DNA from: an uncultured Clostridia bacterium | GTDB taxonomy: Bacteria > Bacillota > Clostridia > Christensenellales > CAG-314 | Assembly: GCA_934281515.1 (NCBI GenBank) | Contig: CAKQXG010000042.1 | Coordinates: 1-14,048, forward strand | Direction: 5' to 3' | DNA: 14,048 nt | Shown here: positions 1 through 5,272 of the stretch, in pieces | Layout: every line of letters starts with the position of its first letter | Numbering within the stretch: position 1 is the first letter of the stretch | Position numbers and translations under genes: made by a program | The notes under the pieces: model-generated | What the model saw: only the letters and a program-made list of their open reading frames with translations | What the model was told of the DNA's origin: nothing | The model's database searches: none

Positions 1-54
1 AAGTTCTTTCTCTGCGCTTGTAATCTAAACGTAATTCATAGGCGGTTACCTCCC
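1..54 (-). other. 5' end of a leftward gene or leader ORF cut by the window edge
   Basis: On the minus strand a strong ribosome binding site (GGGAGG, plus-strand 49-54) lies 9 nt before an ATG at 39-37. The reading frame is only Met-Asn-Tyr-Val followed by TAG, then stays open to the edge. Either this is a very short leader ORF, or the true gene starts in another frame or further left, or there is a sequence error. A second frame across the same bases stays open (YELRLDYKRRERT) but has no good start codon. Only about 40 nt are visible, so no function can be assigned. A strong promoter for this transcript is at 154-182. Confidence 0.35.
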
Positions 55-121
55 GTCGAGAGTTTATGTTTTAATTTTATTAGTGTTTTCGTTACGCCTC
101 TCTAAATTTGTTTTCTGCTAA

Positions 122-150
122 TTTGGTAGTGCTATGTAAAAACTACCAAA
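122..150 (-). promoter_or_regulatory. 9-bp inverted repeat at the transcription start (operator or 5' hairpin)
   Basis: TTTGGTAGT (122-130) and ACTACCAAA (142-150) form a perfect inverted repeat with an 11-nt spacer. It begins right at the predicted start site (about 147) of the promoter at 154-182. It could be a repressor operator covering +1, or a 5'-terminal stem-loop of the transcript. The regulator is not recognised. Confidence 0.5.
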
Positions 151-153
151 TAC

Positions 154-182
154 ATTATAGCACAAATTTTTTTATTTTTCAA
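154..182 (-). promoter_or_regulatory. Sigma-A-type promoter, leftward
   Basis: Minus strand: -35 TTGAAA (177-182), 17-nt spacer, -10 TATAAT (154-159). This is a near-perfect housekeeping promoter, with transcription predicted to begin near 147 and run toward position 1 through a leader of about 108 nt. Confidence 0.75.
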
Positions 183-300
183 GCTCTAATGCACTCGGCT
201 GTGTGAAATGTGTACGATTATGCAACTAGTCTGTTAAATTTTAGCATTGATAATTAAGTTTTTCAAATCAAATAAGTCAAGCGTAACTATAATAGCGAAA
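183..300. other. Intergenic stretch with no supported feature
   Basis: AT-rich sequence between the upstream side of the leftmost promoter and the terminator of the AmaP-like gene. A TATAAT at 288-293 on the plus strand has no matching -35 at 16-18 nt and no gene behind it. No RNA gene or convincing ORF was found. Confidence 0.4.
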
Positions 301-337
301 ACAAAAAAGACTTACGAAAAAAAATCGTAAGCCTTTT
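301..337 (-). terminator. Intrinsic terminator of the AmaP-like gene
   Basis: CTTACGA (311-317) and TCGTAAG (325-331) form a 7-bp stem, extended outward by AAAG/CTTT pairing past one mismatch. On the minus strand it is followed by a T-rich tract (plus-strand A run at 303-308). It lies about 140 nt downstream of the stop at 475. The plus strand also has some T after the stem, so it may act in both directions. Confidence 0.65.
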
Positions 338-474
338 GTTATCGTTTGAAAGCGCAATTTTGAAATTTTTGTTATAGTATTCCCCAAAACAACTCCGCAT
401 AATGGGAAAGGCTTTTGTCGTCCGTTTTATCGGAGGCAACGGAAAACGGTTCGTGTTGTTACCGCTTGTCAGCA

Positions 475-1188
475 CTATTTTGCGTCGTCTGCCGTGTCGT
501 CGGGCGCTACGTCGTCGCTTTTATCGTCTGTTCCGTCTGTGTCGTCGGGTTCGGTGGTGTCGGCGGTCGTATGGTCGGCACAAGTGTCAAGCGGATCGGT
601 GTAGAAGTCGTCGGCTTGTTGGCGTTGCTCGGCAAGTTTGTTTGCCATTTGTTCTGCGCGAGCCGTGTCGGGCGTAAATTTGGCTGAAAGGCGTTCCACC
701 ACAAAGTTGACGGAATTGAATTTTAGTCCCAATGCGTCGGCAAAGCCTCCGGCAAGCAAACAACGTAATTTATCAAGGTTTTTCTGTACGTCGGTGCTGT
801 CGGTCACAACGTACAATGTCAGCACAAAGCCCTGCTTGTCGTCGGCAGTTATCTTGGTTTTGCGGATTTTTACGCCGTCAACCTGCTTGACGCAACCGTC
901 GATGATGTTCTCCACAACTTTTTTGTTGGCGGACGTCGCACTCTCGCTGTCGCAGTACAGCAGTATGCGTTTGAGGTTTGCACCCGTGCTGAAGTTGACC
1001 CATATCAGGTACACAGCCAACGCAACAAATAATATGGCAAGTATTATTGTCAGTGTGCCTGCTACGCCGTTTTCCGCCCAGTTTGCTTGCGGAATGACGT
1101 TTGCCATGTACAACACTGTGGTTGCGGCAAACACCGTAGCGATACAAATCAATGCCACAAGGGCTACTTTTTCGGTAATTCTACGCAT
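475..1188 (-). CDS. AmaP-like membrane protein (Asp23-related domain)
   Basis: 237 aa. Two hydrophobic segments (about residues 8-30 and 44-66) are followed by a soluble domain (about 72-170) whose pattern resembles the Asp23/Gls24 fold. This is the arrangement of AmaP, the membrane anchor of Asp23 in Gram-positive bacteria, and a role at the membrane-envelope interface follows from that family. The C-terminal tail (about 195-237) is very rich in Asp and Thr, longer and more acidic than I would expect for AmaP. The start is fixed by an ACGGAGG ribosome binding site just upstream of the ATG at 1188. The gene has its own promoter at 1294-1322 and a terminator at 301-337, so it looks monocistronic. 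No asp23 gene is visible in the window. The family call rests on topology and general pattern, so it is likely but not certain. Confidence 0.65.
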   Translation of the reverse strand: MRRITEKVALVALICIATVFAATTVLYMANVIPQANWAENGVAGTLTIILAILFVALAVYLIWVNFSTGANLKRILLYCDSESATSANKKVVENIIDGCVKQVDGVKIRKTKITADDKQGFVLTLYVVTDSTDVQKNLDKLRCLLAGGFADALGLKFNSVNFVVERLSAKFTPDTARAEQMANKLAEQRQQADDFYTDPLDTCADHTTADTTEPDDTDGTDDKSDDVAPDDTADDAK

Positions 1189-1293
1189 AATTTCCTCCGT
1201 TTACGAAGTTTTTCGGTGCGGCGCAAAGCCGTTTGCGATACAAATATTATGCTCGTTTTGCACGCAAACAATACGTCGCAACCCGTTGACTGT

Positions 1294-1322
1294 ATTGTAC
1301 CGCATGCCTTTGGTTTTGTCAA
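1294..1322 (-). promoter_or_regulatory. Sigma-A promoter of the AmaP-like gene
   Basis: Minus strand: TTGACA (1317-1322), 17-nt spacer, TACAAT (1294-1299). The predicted start is near 1287, giving a leader of about 100 nt before the ATG at 1188. A second leftward reading frame covers the same area but has no ribosome binding site or family resemblance. Confidence 0.75.
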
Positions 1323-1380
1323 GCCGAGTGGCGAACAGATACGTGTACAAATCAACGTTTGATGTAAAAAATCAGATACG

Positions 1381-1428
1381 TATGCAAAATTTTATTACAA
1401 AATCGACGTTATTGTCGTATTTTGCATA
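1381..1428 (-). repeat. 10-bp inverted repeat across the 3' end of the 69-aa gene, possible terminator
   Basis: TATGCAAAAT (1381-1390) and ATTTTGCATA (1419-1428) are perfect inverted repeats. Between them lies a small inner CGAC/GTCG stem (1404-1407 and 1414-1417). The structure spans the stop codon of the leftward gene at 1409. A minus-strand T run (plus-strand A run about 1366-1371) begins about 10 nt past the outer stem, so it is not a textbook terminator. No better terminator for this gene is visible. Confidence 0.35.
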
Positions 1429-1618
1429 TGGTAACGGTTTTGTTTTTCAACGAAATCCCGACCACTTCGTAGCCGTAACCCGGCAACTCCTTTTTGTATG
1501 TCAGAAAAGCGTGGTCTATGGGCAACCCTGCAATTTGCTCTGCTTGTTCAAACGTCAGGTCGAATTTGTCTTTTCCGTTTTGCGCAATCCACTGCCACAA
1601 CTTGTCGTATTTGCTCAT
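1409..1618 (-). CDS. Small conserved hypothetical protein (69 aa)
   Basis: A soluble 69-aa protein with no signal peptide or membrane segment. The pattern KYDKLW near the N-terminus, LTF-x-x-A-x-x-IAGLPIDHAF in the middle and a C-terminal basic beta-hairpin (KNKTVTICKI) looks like the small conserved proteins of Bacillota with a possible winged-helix shape, perhaps related to DUF7662. Function is unknown. The start at 1618 is supported by an AAAGGAGA ribosome binding site and by a consensus promoter just upstream (1649-1677) that gives a leader of only about 24 nt. It is transcribed leftward, divergent from the rpmH operon. Confidence 0.65.
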   Translation of the reverse strand: MSKYDKLWQWIAQNGKDKFDLTFEQAEQIAGLPIDHAFLTYKKELPGYGYEVVGISLKNKTVTICKIRQ

Positions 1619-1648
1619 TTTGTCGTCTCCTTTAGCGGCGTTGCCAAT

Positions 1649-1677
1649 ATTGTACTGGTATCGGGACTATTTGTCAA
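1649..1677 (-). promoter_or_regulatory. Sigma-A promoter of the 69-aa hypothetical gene
   Basis: Minus strand: TTGACA (1672-1677), 17-nt spacer, TACAAT (1649-1654). The hexamers and spacing are identical to the promoter of the AmaP-like gene. Confidence 0.75.
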
Positions 1678-1764
1678 TGTTTTACGCTTAAACGTAGAAG
1701 TGCAAATTACTTGTCCGAGTTTTGACTAGCACGTATTTCGGAATTTTGAAAGGTCAGGCGGTGT

Positions 1765-1801
1765 GGGGAAGAAAATGCCTTTTTAAAAGTTTCTCTTCCC
1801 C
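1765..1801. repeat. Inverted repeat between divergent promoters
   Basis: GGGGAAGA (1765-1772) and TCTTCCCC (1794-1801) form an 8-bp stem, extended by AAA/TTT past a one-base bulge, with a loop of about 14 nt. No T tract follows on either strand, so it does not look like a terminator. It lies upstream of both flanking promoters, where no transcript is predicted. It may be a protein-binding site or a relic. Confidence 0.4.
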
Positions 1802-1828
1802 CGCAATGCTCTAATTACTGATATTTAC

Positions 1829-1857
1829 TTGACTAACCACACAAAGTTTGGTACAAT
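1829..1857 (+). promoter_or_regulatory. Sigma-A promoter of the rpmH-rnpA-yidD-yidC-khpB operon
   Basis: TTGACT (1829-1834), 17-nt spacer, TACAAT (1852-1857); predicted start about 1864, leader about 94 nt. The -10 and start region form the short palindrome GTACA-ATA-TGTAC (1851-1863), which could be chance or an operator. Confidence 0.75.
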
Positions 1858-1957
1858 ATGTACGTATGTCATTGTGGTGTAGTGTCTGATGTGCCGCAAT
1901 CGAACCAAATCTGACGCTTGCGCTACATCGCGCGGCGCGACAATAAGGAGAATCACT

Positions 1958-2092
1958 ATGAAAAGAACTTACCAACCCAAGAAACGTCAAAGAAGCAAAG
2001 TACATGGTTTCCGCGCAAGAATGAAGACCACCGGCGGTCGTCGCACGATTGCTCGTCGTCGCAACAAGGGTCGTCACGAACTGACTGCGTAA
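1958..2092 (+). CDS. rpmH: 50S ribosomal protein L34
   Basis: 44 aa, the usual L34 length. The sequence is highly basic, begins MKRTYQP and carries the conserved HGFRARMKT and GRR-x-I-x-RRR-x-KGR blocks. L34 is a small structural protein of the large ribosomal subunit. The start at 1958 is fixed by an AAGGAG site at 1945-1950 and by the invariant family N-terminus; longer in-frame extensions upstream are not real. It is the first gene of the operon and is followed 15 nt later by rnpA, the usual bacterial pairing. Confidence 0.97.
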   Translation: MKRTYQPKKRQRSKVHGFRARMKTTGGRRTIARRRNKGRHELTA

Positions 2093-2107
2093 CAGGGGCA
2101 AATCAAA

Positions 2108-2440
2108 TTGAAGTCTATTTACAGACTCAAAAAAAACTACCAGTACAACTACGTTTACAAACATTCTCAAAGCGTTGCAGACAATTACTTTGTGTTGCTT
2201 TATACCAAAAGCAATGTCAGGCAAACCAAATTCGGATTTTCCGTTAGCAAAAAGTTTGGGCATGCAGTACAGAGAAATCGTATTCGCAGGCAAATGAAAG
2301 CGGCGGTGTCCGGCATGGTGGGCGAAGTAAAAAGTGGCTACAACGCTATTTTTATACCGCGCAAAAGTCAGGCGTACGACTACGCCGTGATTGTCGATAG
2401 TTTTCGCAGGTTGCTTACGCGTGCGGAGCTGATGCAATGA
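2108..2440 (+). CDS. rnpA: Ribonuclease P protein component
   Basis: 110 aa, normal for the family. This protein subunit of RNase P binds the catalytic RNA and helps mature the 5' ends of tRNAs. Visible hallmarks are FGFSVSKKFGHAV (about residues 42-54) followed by the RNR motif QRNRIRRQMK (55-64), and the C-terminal SFRRLL helix. The start codon is TTG at 2108, preceded by an AGGGGC element at 2094-2099; no closer ATG gives the conserved N-terminus. The stop overlaps the next start (ATGA at 2437-2440), which suggests translational coupling to yidD. Confidence 0.93.
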   Translation: MKSIYRLKKNYQYNYVYKHSQSVADNYFVLLYTKSNVRQTKFGFSVSKKFGHAVQRNRIRRQMKAAVSGMVGEVKSGYNAIFIPRKSQAYDYAVIVDSFRRLLTRAELMQ

Positions 2441-2682
2441 AGTACGTTTGTATCGCCTTGCTCCGTTTGTACAAGGCAACCCTGTCCAGGTGGAAGGGGC
2501 GCAAAACCTGTATCTATCGCCCCAGTTGTTCGGTATTCGCTATGGAAGCTTACGCAGAACACGGCTTTTTTGTAGGCAGTTGGCTTACTATCAAACGTCT
2601 GTTGCGTTGTGCGCCGTGGGGCAAAGGCGGCTTCGACCCTGTTCCTGTCAACATCAGGGGCAGACGTAAGTGGTACTTGTAG
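2437..2682 (+). CDS. yidD: Membrane protein insertion efficiency factor YidD
   Basis: 81 aa. YidD is a small amphipathic membrane-associated protein that assists YidC-dependent insertion. Family motifs are clear: YRPSCS (28-32), the EAYAEHG helix (37-43), RLLRCAPWGKGG (54-65) and FDPVP (66-70). Both conserved cysteines (31 and 58) are present. The start overlaps the rnpA stop by 4 nt, and its stop is 14 nt before the yidC start. Confidence 0.93.
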   Translation: MKYVCIALLRLYKATLSRWKGRKTCIYRPSCSVFAMEAYAEHGFFVGSWLTIKRLLRCAPWGKGGFDPVPVNIRGRRKWYL

Positions 2683-2696
2683 TCAATGAGGTAACA

Positions 2697-4001
2697 ATGA
2701 GTAAAAAATTTCAATCCGCGCTTACCGTAGTGTTGCTGTTGGTGTGCTGTCTGTGTCTATTTACGTCGTGCGCCACGCAAAAAATCGACTTTTTCTCCAA
2801 TATCGAGGATACTCTCGGCGTTGTGGGCAAGTTGGTGCGTGCCATGCACTCGTGGATAGGTAACTACGGCTGGACGGTAGTTGTATTTACCGTGTTTTTG
2901 AAGGTACTTATGCTGCCGTTGGACTTCTGGCAACGTTTCGCAATGCGCAAAGCCTCGCTTAAAACGCAAAAGATTCAACCCTTGCTTACCGCAATCGACA
3001 AACGCTACGGCGCAAACTCGCAGAAGGCTCAGGAAGAAAAGAGTAAACTTTTGCGCAAAAACGGCGGTACGGGCATGGGCGGCACCTGCTTGCCGATGAT
3101 CGTCAGCATGGTTGTATTCTTCGTCATGTTTGGCGGCTTGCGCGAGTACTCCAACTACAGCAGTGTAGCCATGTTCAAGGAGTTGTCGCACGAGTATTTC
3201 GACACCTGCATTGCCGAGTTCGACAAGGACGCCGACTTTGCGCAGGATATGATCGACTACCGCGCCGCATTGGACGCAGCGTTGGCAGGCAAACAGGACG
3301 ACAGCGAAGGCAATACATCGCTTAAAGTAAAAATCAACAGTATTACGGGTATCGTGTCCAAGTACGCAAGCGACAGCGCAATGAACGCCAAAACTGCGGA
3401 CATCACGACAAAAGCTCGTGATGCTGTCAAGAAAAAGTACGTAGACAGCAAGGAAAGTTGGCTGTGGATACAAAACGTGTGGCAACCCGACACGTGGGAA
3501 ACGATCATGGCTCCCTACGACGGTAGCGGCACAAATACGTTTGGCACAATCGTCGACAAGGACACATTCCCCGGCGGTCGCAATCTGTACGACACCATAC
3601 GCAACGCCGTGCTGGAAACGGGCGGCTACGGCAAAAACGGCAGTTGGAACGGTTTGTTGATACTGCCCGTGCTGTCCATTGCTTTGAGCTTTTTAAGCAT
3701 GTTCATTTCGCAAAAGACCGAGTCTAAACGCCGTGCAGGTCAGGACGCTGCGGCGGTCAGCACCGAGCAGGCGCAACAACAGCAGATGACCAACAAGACA
3801 ATGATGATCATCATGCCTTTGATGATGGCGTACTTCGGCTTTTTGTACACAGGCGCATTTGCAATCTACATGGTGTGCAACTACGCGCTTAGTATCCTTT
3901 CTACCCTTGCGCTCAGCGTACCCGTGGAGAAAGCCGTTGCCAAGAGTATGCAGAAGCAGGAAGAAAAAGATAATTCCGGCAAAGCCAGTTACATGAGGTA
4001 A
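2697..4001 (+). CDS. yidC: Membrane protein insertase YidC/SpoIIIJ (lipoprotein type)
   Basis: 434 aa. YidC inserts proteins into the cytoplasmic membrane, alone or with Sec. The N-terminus has a lipoprotein-type signal with Cys25 in LFTSC, as in Gram-positive YidC/Oxa1 proteins. Core helices are visible at about 57-78, 129-148, 317-337, 367-383 and 386-408, followed by a basic tail. The position that is Arg in the best-studied homologues, just before the conserved LPL of the first core helix, is Lys69 here. Between helices at 148 and 317 there is an outside segment of about 165 residues, of which roughly 100 (about 155-254) look like an extra charged insertion before the usual WLWIQN-x-x-QPD block. 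An in-frame GTG at 2670 overlaps yidD; the ATG at 2697, with GAGG upstream, is preferred because the signal peptide then begins correctly. Confidence 0.93.
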   Translation: MSKKFQSALTVVLLLVCCLCLFTSCATQKIDFFSNIEDTLGVVGKLVRAMHSWIGNYGWTVVVFTVFLKVLMLPLDFWQRFAMRKASLKTQKIQPLLTAIDKRYGANSQKAQEEKSKLLRKNGGTGMGGTCLPMIVSMVVFFVMFGGLREYSNYSSVAMFKELSHEYFDTCIAEFDKDADFAQDMIDYRAALDAALAGKQDDSEGNTSLKVKINSITGIVSKYASDSAMNAKTADITTKARDAVKKKYVDSKESWLWIQNVWQPDTWETIMAPYDGSGTNTFGTIVDKDTFPGGRNLYDTIRNAVLETGGYGKNGSWNGLLILPVLSIALSFLSMFISQKTESKRRAGQDAAAVSTEQAQQQQMTNKTMMIIMPLMMAYFGFLYTGAFAIYMVCNYALSILSTLALSVPVEKAVAKSMQKQEEKDNSGKASYMR

Positions 4002-4006
4002 ACATA

Positions 4007-4690
4007 ATGAAAACAACTATATCATCGGGCAAAACATTGGAAGCGGCTGTTTCCAATGCCCTTGCCGAATTGGGACTGAGCGAGGAGCAAGTCGACGTCA
4101 AGGTGTTGCAAGAAGGCGGCTTCCTCAAGTCCTTCAAGGTGGAAGTGACCGAAAAGCCGTCGCAATCCCAACGCATACAACAGTTTCTTGTCAACGTCAT
4201 CGAAAAGATGGGTATCGAAGGTTGCAATGTGGAAGTTGCCGAGAGCGACTCTACCGTTATGCTAACGGTTACGGGCGACAATGCCAATGCCGTTATCGGA
4301 CATCGCGGCGAAGTGCTGGACGCATTGCAGTACCTGTGCAGCCTGTTGCTCAACGAAAAGACAAGCGGCTTCAAGCGCGTGACAATTGACGCCGAAGGGT
4401 ACCGCGCCAAGAGAGAAAAGACTCTTGTACGTCTTGCGCAAAATCTGGAACAAAAGGTAAAGCGCACCGGTAAACCCGTCAATCTGGAACCCATGAATCC
4501 TTACGAACGCCGTATCATTCACACGGCATTGCAGGGTAGCAAGTACGTAACTACCGAAAGCGAAGGTCAGGGACCGCAACGTCACGTGGTCATCACGCCC
4601 GTGTCGCAAAGCAACGTGCTTAACAGTCCCAACGCACCGCGCAAAACGCTGAACTTCGTCTACCGTAGCGATAAGAAAAGACGCAGATAG
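4007..4690 (+). CDS. khpB: RNA-binding protein KhpB (Jag/EloR), Jag-N, KH and R3H domains
   Basis: 227 aa, three-domain architecture. Residues 1-50 match a Jag N-terminal domain, with GGFLKSFKVEV near its end. About 55-130 is a KH domain with the GxxG loop GHRG (98-101), and about 135-197 is an R3H domain with R168-x3-H172 and RHVVI. KhpB (Jag/EloR) works with KhpA as an RNA chaperone affecting cell elongation and envelope genes in Gram-positive bacteria. The C-terminal 30 residues are basic and probably disordered. The start follows the yidC stop by 5 nt with GAGG at 3995-3998. It is the last gene of the operon, followed by a terminator. Confidence 0.93.
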   Translation: MKTTISSGKTLEAAVSNALAELGLSEEQVDVKVLQEGGFLKSFKVEVTEKPSQSQRIQQFLVNVIEKMGIEGCNVEVAESDSTVMLTVTGDNANAVIGHRGEVLDALQYLCSLLLNEKTSGFKRVTIDAEGYRAKREKTLVRLAQNLEQKVKRTGKPVNLEPMNPYERRIIHTALQGSKYVTTESEGQGPQRHVVITPVSQSNVLNSPNAPRKTLNFVYRSDKKRRR

Positions 4691-4717
4691 TTTGCGAGTA
4701 GCAAAAATATAACAACC

Positions 4718-4749
4718 GACAGACCATGGCATTGCCACTGTCTTTTTTT
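4718..4749 (+). terminator. Intrinsic terminator of the rpmH-khpB operon
   Basis: GACAG (4718-4722) pairs with CTGTC (4738-4742), and TGGC (4727-4730) with GCCA (4734-4737) across a 4-nt bulge, followed by seven T residues (4743-4749). It lies 28 nt after the khpB stop. Confidence 0.75.
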
Positions 4750-4970
4750 GCAAAAAATCGATACGTATACAGATTTTTCTTCATATTATGGTAATAAACG
4801 GGTTGCCGTAAAATTGATTTGTGTGGAGCAGGCTACGAAGTGTACGCCCATATGGCAATACGGTACCCGAGTCGGTATGTCACGGAATATAACGATAAAA
4901 ATCTTTGGCTTGCGAAGTTTGAAACGGCTGGTGTCGGGAGTTAGAAATTATCGTCAAAAACTAAATATTG
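4750..4970. other. Intergenic stretch without a supported gene
   Basis: About 220 nt between the core-operon terminator and the promoter region of the giant gene. One open frame (4748-5011, starting TTG inside the terminator T run) has no ribosome binding site and no recognisable protein features. No RNA gene was seen. Confidence 0.5.
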
Positions 4971-4987
4971 TGTACAGTGTATCTACA
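4971..4987 (+). promoter_or_regulatory. TGTACA-N5-TCTACA element upstream of the giant gene promoter
   Basis: Two hexamers, TGTACA (4971-4976) and TCTACA (4982-4987), lie 11 bp apart and end one base before the -35 hexamer. The same spacing with two perfect TGTACA copies occurs twice at 13.6-13.8 kb near another lipoprotein gene. The site also contains the palindrome GTGTA-TC-TACAC (4977-4988), so binding by a different type of regulator is possible. Confidence 0.45.
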
Positions 4988-4988
4988 C

Positions 4989-5017
4989 TTGACAAGTCGG
5001 CGTTTTTGTGATATAAG
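4989..5017 (+). promoter_or_regulatory. Sigma-A promoter of the giant lipoprotein gene and its leader
   Basis: TTGACA (4989-4994), 17-nt spacer, TATAAG (5012-5017). Predicted start is about 5024, so the main gene at 5273 has a leader of about 250 nt. No second promoter is evident between the leader hairpin (5189) and 5273. Confidence 0.7.
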
Positions 5018-5053
5018 ATATATAATCAAAGATTTATTTAGGAAACAGTAACC

Positions 5054-5137
5054 ATGTGCGGACAGCATACTTTATTTGAACCTACAATTTTTGTCGGTTT
5101 CAGGTATTGTATTGTTGATGTTCGTAATCGGCTGTAG
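5054..5137 (+). CDS. Putative 27-aa leader peptide (upstream ORF)
   Basis: ATG at 5054 is preceded by AGGAAAC (5040-5046), about 7 nt away, and runs 27 codons to TAG at 5135-5137. The peptide has no run of one amino acid, no signal peptide and no family resemblance. It contains two Cys and ends in VRNRL. What makes it notable is position: it is the first ORF after the promoter, and its stop codon coincides with the first base of a terminator-like stem. This is the layout of ribosome-controlled attenuation. It could also be a chance ORF in an untranslated leader. Confidence 0.4.
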   Translation: MCGQHTLFEPTIFVGFRYCIVDVRNRL

Positions 5138-5189
5138 GCAAGGAGCAAGCGCAAGAGCAAAGAGACAAACCGCCCCTTGCCATTTTTTT
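5137..5189 (+). terminator. Terminator-like hairpin inside the leader (possible attenuator)
   Basis: GGCAAGG (5137-5143) is perfectly complementary to CCTTGCC (5175-5181), followed by A and seven T residues (5183-5189). The 31-nt loop is long, so strength is uncertain. It lies downstream of the giant gene's promoter and 83 nt upstream of its start codon. It would therefore either end a short RNA of about 165 nt or act as a regulated premature terminator. Confidence 0.5.
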
Positions 5190-5240
5190 ACCGAATTGCT
5201 ACCGCATGAAGTAAACGGCAAATTTCGAAAGGAAGAAAAG

Positions 5241-5270
5241 ATGTCTCGGAAAAAACGCCAACGGAGGTAA
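5241..5270 (+). CDS. Putative 9-codon Arg/Lys-rich leader peptide MSRKKRQRR
   Basis: ATG at 5241 has AAAGGA (5228-5233) 7 nt upstream, and the frame ends with TAA at 5268-5270, 2 nt before the ATG of the giant gene. Six of the nine residues are Arg or Lys. Its last two sense codons, CGG and AGG, form the GGAGG ribosome binding site of the giant gene (5263-5267). Ribosomes finishing or pausing on this ORF would occupy that site, so it may couple or gate translation of the main gene. It may be chance, but the ribosome binding site is good. Confidence 0.4.
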   Translation: MSRKKRQRR

Positions 5271-5272
5271 CT

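Noticed and set aside
638..1729. 363-codon open frame on the plus strand across the AmaP-like and 69-aa genes
   Set aside because: It runs antisense through two leftward genes and their promoters, has no ribosome binding site and has no recognisable protein features.
1722..1750. Second plus-strand promoter (TTGACT with 17-nt spacing) before the rpmH promoter
   Set aside because: The -10 position reads TTTGAA, a poor match, and a much better promoter lies at 1829-1857.
1678..1957. Replication origin next to rpmH
   Set aside because: No cluster of DnaA boxes (TTATCCACA-like) was seen and dnaA is not present, so an origin call is not supported.
2670..2696. In-frame GTG start that would extend YidC by 9 residues
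   Set aside because: It would overlap yidD and place extra residues before the signal peptide; the ATG at 2697 has GAGG at the right distance.
4748..5011. 87-codon frame between the core operon and the giant gene
   Set aside because: It starts with TTG inside the terminator T run, has no ribosome binding site and overlaps the next promoter.
5076..5270. 64-codon TTG-started frame with a lipobox-like VIGC and the same frame as the MSRKKRQRR mini-ORF
   Set aside because: There is no ribosome binding site before the TTG, the terminator-like hairpin lies inside it, and the part after the Cys looks random. The lipobox is probably chance, though a decayed lipoprotein start cannot be fully excluded.
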